Below are positions 21,583-32,320 of a stretch of DNA of 64,000 nt, in pieces (within the stretch, counting starts at the first letter, position 1; every line of letters begins with the position of its first letter). The translations under genes were made by a program, and so were the position numbers. This DNA comes from Macrosoma leucophasiata (taxonomy: Eukaryota > Arthropoda > Insecta > Lepidoptera > Hedylidae), in the NCBI GenBank assembly GCA_036365455.1, contig JAWQUS010000001.1:23421001-23485000 (forward strand). The letters are read 5' to 3'. Under the pieces are notes generated by a model. The model was not told the origin of the DNA. It was given only the letters and a program-made list of their open reading frames with translations, and did no database searches.

Positions 21583-22132
21583 GCTAGTGCATCACATATT
21601 ATCAAAAAAAACTGTATCGAATCGATCAATTTAAATAAGTTCCGATGATTTTTTTAATTGGAAATCGATGTTTAGTTTTACCACATGAAATCGATTTCGA
21701 TAGTAGGTATTTAGAAAATATTACGTTTTTCTCCAAGTACTATATAATAAAAAAAAAACAATTTAAAAAATGAAAATGTCAAAAAGAACCGCTCGCCATG
21801 TCCGCCATGTTGGTTTTGAGTTGCAATTCTAACAGCAAATAATATTTTGTAACTGCAAACAAAGCTAAATAAGTGAAAATATGCAGTAAAAAACGTTTTT
21901 ATATTGATTTTGCTTGTTAATGATGTTGTGTACAATACATGGCCGGAGGTCCATATATTTTTTCAACATCTCCTTTGGATGAAAAAGGTTTCAGTCGATT
22001 TGTCATTATTATTTTATACACATACCTATATTAGCACTAGATTTTTTAAGCATCAGTGTAGGCATTTGCTACTGTAGCTTAAGGAATTAGCTGCCTGCAT
22101 TTATTTTATTTTAATATCAATCGCAAACTCGA
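21583..22132. other. No gene recognised
   Basis: Unassigned. A minus-strand 74-codon frame at 21711 has no domain. Confidence 0.4.
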
Positions 22133-22335
22133 CCCAATACAACTAATAAATACAGAATCTCCGGCGCCCACCGTACGATATACGAGCGACACGCGTAACG
22201 ATTACGACACGATCACGTAAACAGACCACTACTCACACCTGAGCTGTATTTATGACGTCGATTTACGTGTGTTGTGCCACGATATTTATCAGTGGTCGGT
22301 CTGTGCGGCCACGTTACTGATTGCTGGTATACGTG
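22133..22335 (+). repeat. Duplicated segment, copy 2
   Basis: Same orientation as copy 1, 1.5 kb downstream. Its right edge (GGTATACGTG) is directly joined to a truncated SINE-A. Confidence 0.85.
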
Positions 22336-22513
22336 CATTTTGTACGGCCCTGTAATTTCCGGCACAGAGGCATAAGACCTTAGGCCTCAGGAGTGGTAAC
22401 GCATCTGCATTTTGACCTTGGTCTTTGTGTGGGTGTCCATAGGCTGCAGTCATCACTTAACATCAATGTGAACTGCATGCTTGTTTACCACTTCCATTAC
22501 ATAAAAAAAAAAA
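22336..22513 (+). mobile_element. SINE-A 3' two-thirds
   Basis: Starts inside the element at TTGTACGGCCCTGTAATTTC and runs to the 3' end with a poly(A) tail of about 15. The 5' third is missing at the junction with the duplicated segment. Confidence 0.85.
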
Positions 22514-22714
22514 AAATTAAAACCGATGGAAAATTCAAAAGATATTACCCGTCGATCCACCAGTACGATTATTCAGAAAAATCTTCAATAGAGATAGCCG
22601 TTTTTAGATAATTCAAGTACAGTGAAGTCCATAAGCATCGCTAGCTACTTTTAGGTTGGTTACTTACAGTCGGGTCTTACACAACTACCGCAAACTGTAA
22701 CACAAAAAAAAAAC

Positions 22715-23265
22715 TACACACGTCATTATTACGCATCCGTCAAACGAGAAAATCGCGAACCATTAATTTCCATTCAAGTGAATCCCGTTTTGTTGTATTG
22801 AGGTACAGGTTAAAAGCTCGTGGTGGAGAAAAACTAAATCACAGTCGTACAAAAGAACAGTCGCGTGCACAACCACTGCGACTGCGAGGTACAGTGGGCT
22901 AAAAAACTGTAACCCCATACCAACATATTACGCATCCGTCAAACAAGACAGTCGCGATTCCGATTAGCCGCCTTGAGGTACATTGACGCGGATAAAATAT
23001 ACAGTTGAAGTACAATTTATTAAGTCTACAAGGATCAACGAGGAATCATGATTGTCATGATGCAGACAGAAATCACAGTCATAAAACGGACAGTCGAGTG
23101 CATAACCACTGCGAGGTACACTGACGCAAAAAACTGTTATTCACATACCACCATATTACGCATCCGTCAAAAGAAATAGTCGCGAAAACATTAATTTCCA
23201 TTCTAATGAATCCCGATTAGCCGTCTTGAGGTACAGTGACGCAGATAAGGTACAGTTGCGCAGAT
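22715..23265 (+). repeat. Diverged tandem repeat, units of about 200-228 bp
   Basis: ATTACGCATCCGTCAAA starts at 22728, 22927 and 23155. Each unit then has a variant of AGTCGCGA, ATTAATTTCCATTC, GATTAGCCGCCTTGAGGTAC or CAGTGACGC. A second motif, CACTGCGAGGTACA, recurs at about 22890 and 23107. The units have indels relative to each other. No coding frame is shared. Confidence 0.72.
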
Positions 23266-23591
23266 AAGCGGCTTTCATTACTGGCGTGTCGCGGCGACAA
23301 TGGATGGCGACAACAACAAATCTCGCTGACTGAGTTATTTGTTGCTTGTGAGGGACAGACCCGCTTAATCTGTGGGACGGACGAGTGAATACGTCTTCAG
23401 TACGTCGCGATTTACATGTTCCATTACTGCGTGCAAGTTTAATGTTATTGTTGCCTCGGTTACAATTTTGTGGTTGTGTGAGTTTGATATTAATAAAGAA
23501 AGAAATATTATATAAAGAAATACTAGAAATATTATTAATTATAGAAATATTGGTACTAGTATAATGACTACTTTGGTTTTGATTTTCTTTG
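23266..23591. other. No gene recognised
   Basis: The minus-strand 146-codon frame at 23156-23596 runs across the tandem repeat into AT-rich DNA. It is low-complexity (Asn, Ser, Ile) with no domain and is not accepted as a gene. Confidence 0.45.
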
Positions 23592-23939
23592 GGCAAACAA
23601 GCATGCAGTTCACGTTGATGTTAAGTGATGAATGCAGCCTAAAGACATTTACAGAAAGTCTCTGGATTTTTACTGTCTCCATATTTTTTTATGTAATGAA
23701 AGTGGCAAACTATAAACACCCACACAAAGACCAAGGTCAAAATGCAGATGCGTTACCACTCTTGAGGCCTAACATTACCGTAGGGCCGTACATTACCATG
23801 TATGGCCCTGTAATTTCCGGCACAGAGGTAACATGACTGGAACACGATAGTGCTGAACACTACCATTTAGCGGCAAGTATATTAGATAATGCGGTGGTGC
23901 CTACACCCGCGAGCTCCGTCCCTGGAGCTCTACCACCAG
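23592..23939 (-). mobile_element. SINE-A copies, rearranged
   Basis: 23592-23655 is a 3' fragment and 23683-23939 is a second, almost complete copy. The second has a scrambled middle, with GGGCCGTACATTACCATGTA followed by an inverted piece TGGCCCTGTAATTTCCGGCA. It ends CTACCACCAGT. Confidence 0.8.
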
Positions 23940-24240
23940 TAAATATCTATCCTCCATTATATTTATGTATTGATTATACAATATTAAAAGTCAATAAAAT
24001 ATGTATTTATTTATTATCCTCTCAGTGAATTGTACGTAAGTTAACCCTAAAATGGAGGTCATGTCTCAAATAAACTGTGTTTCAATCAAACAGCATTGAC
24101 TGATGGACACAATAACAAATTGCACCATAACTAACTCGCACCAAAACATCTGCATTCTGTAACCCGAAGATTATATGTTACAGAATTAGGGTTCTTTCAG
24201 CGATGTATGTACTAACCTTAAAATATTAATATTTCTGAAG
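23940..24240. other. No gene recognised
   Basis: Unassigned AT-rich sequence. Confidence 0.4.
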
Positions 24241-24410
24241 ATTTCATTTTTAAAGAAAAATGGAAAGAAAAAATTGACTTCAGGCGAGACTCGAACTCGC
24301 GACCTACTGGGAATCCAGTCCAGCCGCTCTTCCAATTGAGCCACCGAAGCCCTGGTTCGAGTCTCGCCTGAAGTCAATTTTTTCTTTCCATTTTTCTTTA
24401 AAAATGAAAT
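24241..24410. mobile_element. Family-D tRNA-like inverted dimer, perfect 56-bp arms
   Basis: 24241-24296 and 24355-24410 are exact reverse complements over 56 bp. They cover the AT-rich tail, the acceptor end and the T arm (ATTGACTTCAGGCGAGACTC). The loop holds the rest of a minus-strand tRNA-like body to about 24350, with anticodon-loop sequence CTGGATT. Perfect arms imply a recent origin of the fold-back form. Confidence 0.85.
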
Positions 24411-24653
24411 ATATTTCACAAGCATGTGTTAATGTGAAATAATATAAAACAATTATTTCTGAAGATTTTTGATGTGATGTACAAAATTAAGCGCAAAATC
24501 CTTACCGATTTCAATAATTGACAATTTCACAACAGCAGGACTTATTTGTTTATTACTACTGCTTATTAATTAATCTTTATATGTTTCAGGAGTACCGATA
24601 TATATACCTGAACGAGGAAAAAATCGCCCGTAAAAGCTAGTTTTTGATTAAAG

Positions 24654-24813
24654 TATTTTGACGTGACAACGTCTTAAATTAGGTTGCGGCTCGGAGTCAC
24701 TCATGAAAAAGTGTAACGCCCGGTAACGTAACGATGAGTCACCGAACGAGAGAGAGGCCTGCCGGACCGGCGAATGCCTTTCTACCGAGATAAAGACGTT
24801 GTCACGTAAAATC
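24654..24813. mobile_element. Short terminal-inverted-repeat element, 160 bp
   Basis: ATTTTGACGTGACAACGTCT at the left is matched by AGACGTTGTCACGTAAAAT at the right, with one base missing. The interior is GC-rich (GAGTCACCGAACGAGAGAGA). It behaves like a MITE, with no coding capacity. CGCCCGTAAAA flanks both sides as a direct repeat (24625 and 24817), which may be part of the element or of its target. Confidence 0.55.
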
Positions 24814-25002
24814 TTCGCCCGTAAAACCGACTTTGCAGGCAACCAGTTTTTATTTTTATTTATTTATTTATCCAACCAGTCAACCTTTGGGTTGTGTTGA
24901 AAATTTAACTGGTGCTGAGAGGTCAGATTGCTATAAATAATACGATTATTTGAAATGGATACTTATGAAAATGTGTAAACAACGTAAATAGTATACTAGA
25001 CA

Positions 25003-25328
25003 TCTATACAAATAAATAAAATTGGAGTGTCTGTTTGTAATATTAAAATAACCGCTTTTTACTAAATGCGTATGTATACACGGTACATATACCAAAACCA
25101 CATTTTTTACAATTTTTGGCTGTCCGTCTGACTGTCTGTCTGTTTGGCGGGGCTAATCTTGGGAACGGCAGGACCGATTTTGACGGGACTTTCACTGGCA
25201 GATAGCTGATGCACCTAATAAGGAGTAACTTAGGCTACTTTTATACTAGCTGCGCCCACGATTTCATCCGGGTAGATAAGGAACAATCATATTTTTTCTC
25301 ACGTGGACGAAGTCGCGGGCACAGCTAG
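25003..25328 (+). mobile_element. Helitron-type element, full length, non-autonomous
   Basis: Begins TCTATACAAATAAATAAAAT after an A and ends GCGGGCACAGCTAG before a T, as expected for insertion between A and T. The last 80 bp form an inverted repeat from ACTAGCTGCGCCCACGA to TCGCGGGCACAGCTAGT. The interior contains a CTGTCTGT tract and ATTTTGACGGGACTTTCACT. It has the same termini as 8989-9300. Confidence 0.68.
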
Positions 25329-25868
25329 TATAAAAATGTATTGATATATAAATATGACGTACAAGTCATTAATTAAACAGCTTATGTCGGTACTTTGACA
25401 AAAAACAATCTGTTAAATATAATTAACAACCCTTTCTCACATTACCTACTGCCTATCTGCTACCAATATTACATACAAATCATTACAGTCTTCCATCTTT
25501 GTATTGTTTACCATAAATCTAAACACAAACAACACAGACGCGGTGCGTTTATTTTGACGCGCGATACGTGTAAACCCGAGTGATGAACGTCGCGCGTCTG
25601 AAGCGTGTATAACTCACTGTTATTTACAAATCGGTGATAATTTATGTGTTATCGGGCAGTGAAAGGATGATAAAACGGTAAACAATGGTTACAAAATACT
25701 GAGAGCGTAGAAGGTAACCTTTCTTTCACGCGGACATTCTGTTTCTCCTCGTTACCGTATTTTGCAGTCACCGCGCCAGTGATGCGCATCATTGAAAACA
25801 ATTGAGCAACACCGGCCACCGGCCGCGGCGGTTCAAAGGGAAATTTTTAATTTTAAATAAATATTTTT
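25329..25868. other. No gene recognised
   Basis: 25550-25800 is GC-richer and single-copy in this window. 25806-25835 (CCGGCCACCGGCCGCGGCGG) is a repeat-E fragment. Confidence 0.4.
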
Positions 25869-26008
25869 ACGGGTGGTAGAGCTCCAGTGACGGAGCTCGC
25901 GGGCGTAGGCACCACCGCATTAGCTAATATACTTGCCGCTAAATGGTAGTGTTCAGCACTATCGTGTTCCGGTCAGGTGGTAATGTAAGGCCCTGTCATT
26001 GCCGGCAC
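25869..26008 (+). mobile_element. SINE-A 5' half
   Basis: GGTGGTAGAGCTCCAGTGAC to CTGTCATTGCCGGCAC, where it breaks off without a tail. Confidence 0.85.
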
Positions 26009-26449
26009 AAAATTCAAATCATTTATTTCAAATTGGTCTACAAGGACACTTTTGCATTGTCGGGTTATAAGCTACCTAGAGAGAATGACTTATAATAATA
26101 ATCCAATAGGTATTAAGGGGTTAAGTAGTCTGAATGACCTTGGCAAAACGGAGCTCATCAAATATTTGTCAAAATTTGAGCGATCTAGCGGATACTCGCT
26201 GTACTTGGTCGAAACGATCGAAGATTAAGTAATTGCAGAGGAGACAAGCATTGTTGTGCTTATTAATGTTGCATCACAGTAATAATACTACTAGAACAAT
26301 TTGAATACAAGTTTCGCTATTGGTACGATATACGGTATACGGTAATGGTAGCGAGCGAAACTTGCTTGATTTTTGCTCGTTTGTTATGTTATGCATTGCG
26401 AGCGGTCTATTCTTGGATAATTTAATAACTTAATATTATATATACATAA
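26009..26449. other. No gene recognised
   Basis: Starts AATTCAAATCATTTATTTCA, a type of AT-rich sequence often seen at reversed LINE 3' ends. No second copy supports this here. Confidence 0.3.
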
Positions 26450-26642
26450 AATGGTGGGCTGATGTGCTGATGTGCTATGAGCTCGAAGGCGTGAACACCT
26501 CCATATCACTTATTTTATCTACCAGTAAATGATAACCTCCATGTTCACCGTTATCATGTTCTGGTAAGGTGGTAGTATACACTAGTATACAGTGGTAGAG
26601 TTTCAGTTGCCAAGCTCCAGGGCGAGCGAGCACTACTGCATT
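26450..26642 (+). mobile_element. SINE-A relics, very old
   Basis: GAGCTCGAAGGCGTGAACAC, GTTATCATGTTCTGGTAAGG and CAGTGGTAGAGTTTCAG retain SINE-A order with heavy divergence. They may be two overlapping fragments. Confidence 0.4.
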
Positions 26643-26698
26643 TGCACAAAACAGTGTACTGTAAGCGATATCGTATGTAAGCAATGTAAGCAATGTAA

Positions 26699-26952
26699 CT
26701 TTTCTTTTTACTCTTTGTTATCAGTTTGTAAAGGGGAAAAGAGACATTTTACTGATATACTTTTTACATTAGTTTATGACATTTAGTTTTATCTTAGTGA
26801 TATTCTTGACTTTACATATATTTTTTATCTTGTTTGACATGTATATCAATTGTTATTCGCTTTAATTTATTTTGTTTGTTTTTGACGTGTCATAAGAGGT
26901 GCCTGTCACCCTAAATGAATAAATGAGTTTCTGATTCTGATTCTGATTCTAA
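26699..26952 (+). mobile_element. LINE 3' untranslated tail with TGATTC repeats
   Basis: Differs at about one base from the reverse complement of 58106-58355 over some 235 bp. It ends in TTTCTGATTCTGATTCTGAT, a short hexamer repeat of the kind that replaces poly(A) in several LINE clades. It is strongly 5'-truncated with no coding part. The near identity of the two copies suggests recent activity of the source element. Confidence 0.78.
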
Positions 26953-26954
26953 GT

Positions 26955-27925
26955 ATCAATGTCGGGGTTCCTTGAGGTGATAATTACGAAAATGGTATCT
27001 CCTTTCAAATCGAAGACGGCGGAGATTATTATCTTTGGAAAATATGATAAGTAATATGGATTTCAATTTTACGGTTTCTTGATTTTTTCTAATTCAAGAT
27101 GGCGGGCAGAATATTTATTTTTTCTATGGGTCTTATTTTTACAGTTTCTTGGAGTTCTGATTACGAAAATGGCACTTTTTGCAGATACAAAATTGAACTG
27201 ACTGCTGACTGATTTTTTCTTCTCAAAATATGATATGGCTATCAATTTCTAGGTTTCTTGGGGTGCTGATTACGAAAATGGCATCATTTTTCAGATCCAG
27301 GATGGCGGACATAATTATCATTCCAAATTTTGATTTGGGAGTTAATTTCGAGGTTTCTTGTGGTGATGATTACGAAAATGGCATCCATTTGCAAATCCAA
27401 GATGGCGGACATAATTATTTTTCCAAATTGTGATATGTGGTGTCAATTTCGAGGTTTTTGGTGTGCTGATTAATAAAGTGATCTGAAAAATATGTCATTT
27501 TCGTAATTAGCACCCCAGAAATTGATACCTATGTCACAATTTGTTGAAATTATTATGTCCGCCATCTTGGATCTAAAAAGTGATGCTATTCTTGTAATCA
27601 GCACCCAAGAAACCTAAAAATTGATACCCATACCATATTTTGAAAAAAAAAAAAACTGTCAGCCATCTTGGATCTGCAAATGGATGCCATTTTTGCAATC
27701 AGCACCTCAAGAAACCTCGAAATTGACACAATTCACATCACAATTTGGAAAATAATTATGTTCGCCATCTTGGATCTGAAAAATGATGTCAGTTTCATAA
27801 TGAGCACTCCAAGAAACCTAGAATTTGATACCTTTATCATATTTAGAAATGAAAAATCTGTCCACCATTTTGGATCTGAAAACAGGTGTCATGTTCGAAA
27901 TCAGCATTTCAATAAATCATGAAAT
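26955..27925. repeat. Bidirectional satellite, about 100-bp units
   Basis: Units carry GGTTTCTTG, TGATTACGAAAATGGC, GATCCAAGATGGCGGACAT and ATTTTGATATGG. Direct units start near 26966, 27066, 27140, 27250, 27350 and 27452. From about 27480 the same units run reversed (CATTTTCGTAATTAGCACCC, CCGCCATCTTGGATCT). Unit length is clearest at 27250-27452. Short frames across it are translations of the repeat. Confidence 0.85.
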
Positions 27926-28118
27926 TTCAACAACTACTTTTATTTCTCTATTTTACTAGTTTTATTTCGACTAATTCTTATTTTACTATGGTCTAGCAGA
28001 ACTTGTTTCGCCGAACAATACCGCTTACCGATACAATACTGCTGTACCAACTCCCGCATCCCGCTCCTCAAGTCGGTAGCGAATATTTTCAAGGCTAATA
28101 TATATCTACTAGATTTAA
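27926..28118. other. No gene recognised
   Basis: Unassigned. Confidence 0.35.
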
Positions 28119-28410
28119 CTAGCTAGTTCGTCTGCGTGGACTTCAGGTATAAATACAGGTTCTCTTGAAACACCTTTAGTCCCATTAGTTTAATTCATTA
28201 GTTCGATCGTTGGACTGGTGAGTTTTTTTTTCTCATCGTTCTACCGTCGTCGTCATCTAAAAATCCTCCTCTACCTCTGAAGACATCTGTAAACTATATA
28301 TACTCTACCTGTGAACAAAATTTCATCGAAAACCGTTCAACCGCTATAGCATGACTGACCAACAACATACAAACATCCATACTTTCACATTTATAATACT
28401 CGTAGTAAGA
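28119..28410 (-). mobile_element. Helitron-type element, diverged
   Basis: On the minus strand it starts TCTTACTACGAGTATTATAA after an A and ends at CTAG (28119-28122). The CTAG is duplicated, and part of the usual GCCCGCGAC end is lost. The interior ACAAAATTTCATCGAAAACC and ACAAACATCCATACTTTCAC is shared in part with 46349-46499. Confidence 0.5.
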
Positions 28411-29289
28411 TTGAAAAATACCTGTATATAACTAACTTAATTATATCTTACACAAAAAATAGGTACCTACTTACTTACTCATATATAAATTACACGAAGG
28501 TATAGCAAGTATAAAGAGTAATCGACTATATATATGAACTCCTTCAGTTAATTTGTGTTTCTTTTTCTACGTCAATGATCCGTGTTGCAATGTCAATATT
28601 GTCAATGTATTTATATTCTTCGACAACAACATAAAATCAACTCGCGCAAAAACATAGGAGAAGGCCACTATTTAGTAAAATATTAAGTCCGTAAACACTC
28701 GTGTTGTAAAATAATACATATTTTTTGTTAGGTTTTACTCATAACATTGCAGTAACATCCCAAAATACGCAAGTTTATATTCCGGCAGCACGCTGTACGT
28801 CCTCCCGTCACAAGAGGCCGTAGCCGACTAGCCAACAGATGTTGACTGGAGATTACAGTATGGCGGGACGAAAAAGCTCGCGCTCATGCACGGAAATTTC
28901 GACATTTTATTAATTTTCAGTTATAAAAAACACCAAAAAAAAAAATCTTAAGTCAAACTGTAAGTAATTTAAAGCCTTTTCTTTTGCAATAAAAACGAAG
29001 CAAAAAGATTGTGCCATTTTGGAGAACATTTGCATTTTATGACAAAAATTGCATTTTGGCCTTTTCTAAAAGGGGGTTAGCAAATATAACATTCTGTTCA
29101 AGTCAAAATATTAATTGAATCCTTGCCTGTCGTAGTGTATTTTTATATTGCGGATTCAATTAACAGTTTTTTCTAGAATTTGACTTAAATCATATACGAA
29201 TTTAGGCATTTCATCTATCTTAAGGCCTTAATAAATATCAATAATAATATTTAACCGATACGTGAATTATCAAATTTTTCAATTCCTTC
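28411..29289. other. No gene recognised
   Basis: No domain or element end found. A GC-richer patch at 28775-28880 is single-copy here. Confidence 0.4.
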
Positions 29290-31320
29290 ATAGAAGAAAA
29301 AGAAAAATCTGTTCGTCATAATAATATTACTCTGCTAAGTGAATAGTCATTCACTTAGCAGAGTTCCAAGTGCAGGCACTACTGAAAAGAACTCCGCTAC
29401 CCAACAAACTCAGCGTGATGCTCTTTTGTCAAAACCTTAGATTTAATACAAATATTATTACATAGAATAAAGATAATGTGAACGTCCATGGCATATAAAT
29501 ATTTCCATATAAACACATACGCAAATACCCATCAACAGCTTAATATCGTGATAGAATATAACACCCGCAAATCACAAAAGACCAGTCCCCACAATCAGCC
29601 CGTTCACGAGTATGACGCATGTGGCAGCCATTGCTCTCCTCGACCATTTTGAAGGGAAGTGAGCAACCCGTCACACGACGCCGACGAAGGCAAAGACATT
29701 AAAGTGAGCATGACTGTTATGATTACCAGTGCATACATAGCATCATAGATGAAAAGAATCTGTTTGAATCTGAATCATACACAATATCAATATCCATTAA
29801 CATAAGCACAATTTTATGAAATAGCCTGGCAGCGATCGCTATAAACCCAAGATGTACTATCATTGAGATATTCACAAATTTTATAGTAATTACATTTGTA
29901 TAAACGTTCTTTAATTACTTTTTTAAATTTATTAACAGATAGACTTTGAACATTTTTTGGGCTTTATTATAGAATCGTATACACTGAAAGAATTACTTAC
30001 TCTATGCAGTCGTGTTACATGCATTGACAACTTGTATTTGTTCCTTGTGTTCATATTATGATCATTGGTTCGCGTAGGAAACTCATTAATATTTTTCCGG
30101 ACATACAATAAGTTTTCGTATATATATGGACAAGCAACAGTCAAAATGTTTATTTCCTTAAATTTATCTCTCAGAGACACTCTCGGGCTTAGCCCGTAGA
30201 TAGCACGTACTGCTCTCTTTTGCAAAACAAAAATAGTATTGACGTCGGCGGAATTTCCCCACAGCAAAATGCCATAGGACATTATACTGTGAAAGTAACT
30301 AAAGTAGACCAGCCGAGCCGTCTCCACGTCTGTCAATAATCTTATCTTCTTTACTGCAAATGCTGCTGAGCTAAGTCTACTGGCCAATTTGGCAATATGG
30401 GGGCCCCATTGCAATTTAGCATCCACAGTAATGCCAAGAAATACCGTTGCGTCTACTAACTCCAATACTTTCTCATTTATTTTGACATTGGTGTCCACAA
30501 GTTTTACATTAGGAGTGGTGAACTTAATACATTTTGTCTTTTTGCTATTCAACAATAAGTTATTGGCACTAAACCAATGTACTACATTAGAGAGAGTATT
30601 GTTCAAATCGCCAAATAAAGCCTGTTGTCTTTTAATTTTAAAAATTAAAGAAGTGTCGTCAGCAAACAATACCATATTATTATCTTGACTATCGTTGATG
30701 ATGTACGGCAAGTCATTTATATAGACTAAAAAAAGAAACGGTCCTAGAATAGAGCCTTGCGGAACCCCATATCCATTGAAGCCCCGGGAGATCTCTTTCC
30801 ATTGACATCAACATACATTGTTCTATTGCTTAAATATGAAGTCATAAGCTCAAGAGCGGTATCGTGAACGCCATAGTGATAGATGTTTAGTTGTAGAAAC
30901 TGGAATATTAGCAAAAATGTTTCAAATGCTGAAGCAACTTCCTCGTCAGTAGTAACTTGTTTATTGTCAATAACTAATTTAAAATCAGAATTGCGTTCAA
31001 CGTTTTTTCCACTTTCACTATTGATTACACTCCATGTCGCTTTAATTTTGTTACTTGAGTTTTTAATTTTACTTTTAATGTGTAATGCCTTGGCTGCAAA
31101 ACACACTCGCTTAAATATTTTCGAATACATTTTAACATAATTTTTAAAAGATAATGTGTGATTAAAAGACCTTTCTCCGTACAGTTCATATAATTTGTGT
31201 CTACTCTTGTGTATTCCAACAGTCGCCCATTCATCAAACGAGTTATGACTTCTCACATTTGTTGTCTTTTTTGTAAAGACTGAATTATACTCTCCTATAA
31301 CAATGTTAAGGAAAGCAGGG
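29290..31320 (-). pseudogene. CR1/Jockey-type LINE ORF2 fragment, copy 1, broken
   Basis: From 31320 down, the frame reads GEYNSVFTKKTTNVRSHNSF and KALHIKSKIKNSSNKIKATW (the linker before reverse transcriptase). It continues to DEEVASAFETF at about 30910. There a 1-bp loss and a roughly 600-bp deletion remove the first half of the reverse transcriptase, including the DLSKAFD block kept in copy 2. The frame resumes at DTALELMTSYLSNRTMYVDV, loses one G near 30754 (breaking the VPQGSILGP block), then runs as a 259-aa frame from 30711 to 29932. That frame contains VLFADDTSLIFKIK (the catalytic FADD), GITVDAKLQWGPHIAKL and FHSIMSYGILLWG. A deletion near 29985 shifts the C-terminus. The 3' untranslated region, shared with copy 2, runs to about 29290. 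The clade is uncertain between CR1, Jockey and relatives. The reverse transcriptase is not functional. Confidence 0.85.
29330..29363. repeat. Perfect hairpin in LINE 3' region, 15-bp stem
   Basis: CTCTGCTAAGTGAAT (29330-29344), loop AGTC, exact reverse complement 29349-29363. Copy 2 of the LINE has only one arm at the same place (55486-55500), so the second arm arose in this copy. Confidence 0.85.
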
Positions 31321-31321
31321 A

Positions 31322-31448
31322 CACAACATAGGCCTCAGGAGTGGTAACGCATCCGCATTTTGACCTAGGTCTTTGTGTGGTTGTCTATAGGCTACAGTCA
31401 TCACTTGGCATCAATGTGAACTGTATGCTTGTTTGCCACCAAAAAAAA
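31322..31448 (+). mobile_element. SINE-A 3' half
   Basis: ACACAACATAGGCCTCAGGA to GCTTGTTTGCCACC and an A run. It abuts the 5' end of the truncated LINE. Confidence 0.8.
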
Positions 31449-31795
31449 TGAAATTATTTCGAAAACTTAGGATTACTCCGTTGTAATCTTGAGATTTTCA
31501 CTTTGGAACCAAATATATTTGTGTGTGGAGGAACGGGTGGAAGTGTTCCTCATACTAAAAAAAAAGGATCCTCCGACCAGGCGCAGTGGTAGCGACTTTC
31601 GGGCCGAGGTCCAACGATTGACGTTGGGAAGTTGTTTAAAAAACAACTCTAGAGAAATCTTCATATGTGTGATGTTATTCGATTGACACGCCATCTATCG
31701 TACTAGACAAGTACTGTGAGGTTTTGTCTGTGTTGCACTAGTTGGCGCCTCAATGTAGTGGACGTGGACGCTACATGTGTAAAGAGGTTTCATCC
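31449..31795. other. No gene recognised
   Basis: Unassigned. A patch at 31572-31615 (GGCGCAGTGGTAGCGACTTT) vaguely recalls a tRNA-type A box, but no cloverleaf follows. Confidence 0.35.
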
Positions 31796-31996
31796 AACCA
31801 TAGAGTAACACGGGCCACCGGCCGCGGCGGACTGGAGGGGAGTAGCCATAGCGTTTATTACCGATGCAAAACAGTCTGTCATTTTTTGCGGGGAGAAATG
31901 CGTGCGACACACACGCACACTACAAAAAACGTCTATTACTACGAAACTCACATTTTGATACAAAATACAGAGACAATTTCACGCAGACATTGAATT
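31796..31996 (+). repeat. Repeat-E copy, longest
   Basis: Blocks CATAGAGTAACACGGGCCAC, GGCCGCGGCGGACTGGAGGG, GAGTAGCCATAGCGTTTATT, CAGTCTGTCATTTTTTGCGG and AACTCACATTTTGATACAAA. The reverse orientation occurs at 37237-37462 and 52045-52262. It ends near GAGACAATTTCACGCAGAC. The class of element is not known to me. Confidence 0.7.
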
Positions 31997-32320
31997 CATG
32001 AACTTATTCAGGAACTGTATGTACCAAAGTTACATTATTTTCATTTATTTTCTACAAATAGTTTTAAGTATACTAAGCTGTATTTTTTCATTACCTTGTT
32101 TTGTAAGAAATATAGTACTAATAATATAGCTAGAATGTAAAGTAAAAGTGTACTTATATACAGGATTCTTTAAAAAATATTTCAATTTCAAAGTCAATAT
32201 CAGTAGGCGAAGCTTAGAATTTTCTTATTCATGAAGTAAATAATACAACTTAGTCCCTGTTATAGTATGTTCTTAGGTTTTCGCGAGCTACACTCATTGA
32301 AATAAAACTAGTTTTCGGAT
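31997..32320. other. No gene recognised
   Basis: Unassigned AT-rich DNA. Confidence 0.35.

Noticed and set aside
22715..23265. Possible CRISPR-like array
   Set aside because: Units are long, diverged and not spacer-repeat in form, and the genome is eukaryotic.
23156..23596. 146-codon minus-strand frame
   Set aside because: Spans a tandem repeat and low-complexity sequence. No motif or supporting context.
27230..27922. Two frames of 67 and 84 codons with internal repeats
   Set aside because: They are direct translations of the 100-bp satellite in its two orientations.
30389..30688. 99-codon plus-strand frame, and a similar minus frame at 54208-54519
   Set aside because: Antisense shadows of the LINE reverse-transcriptase frames.
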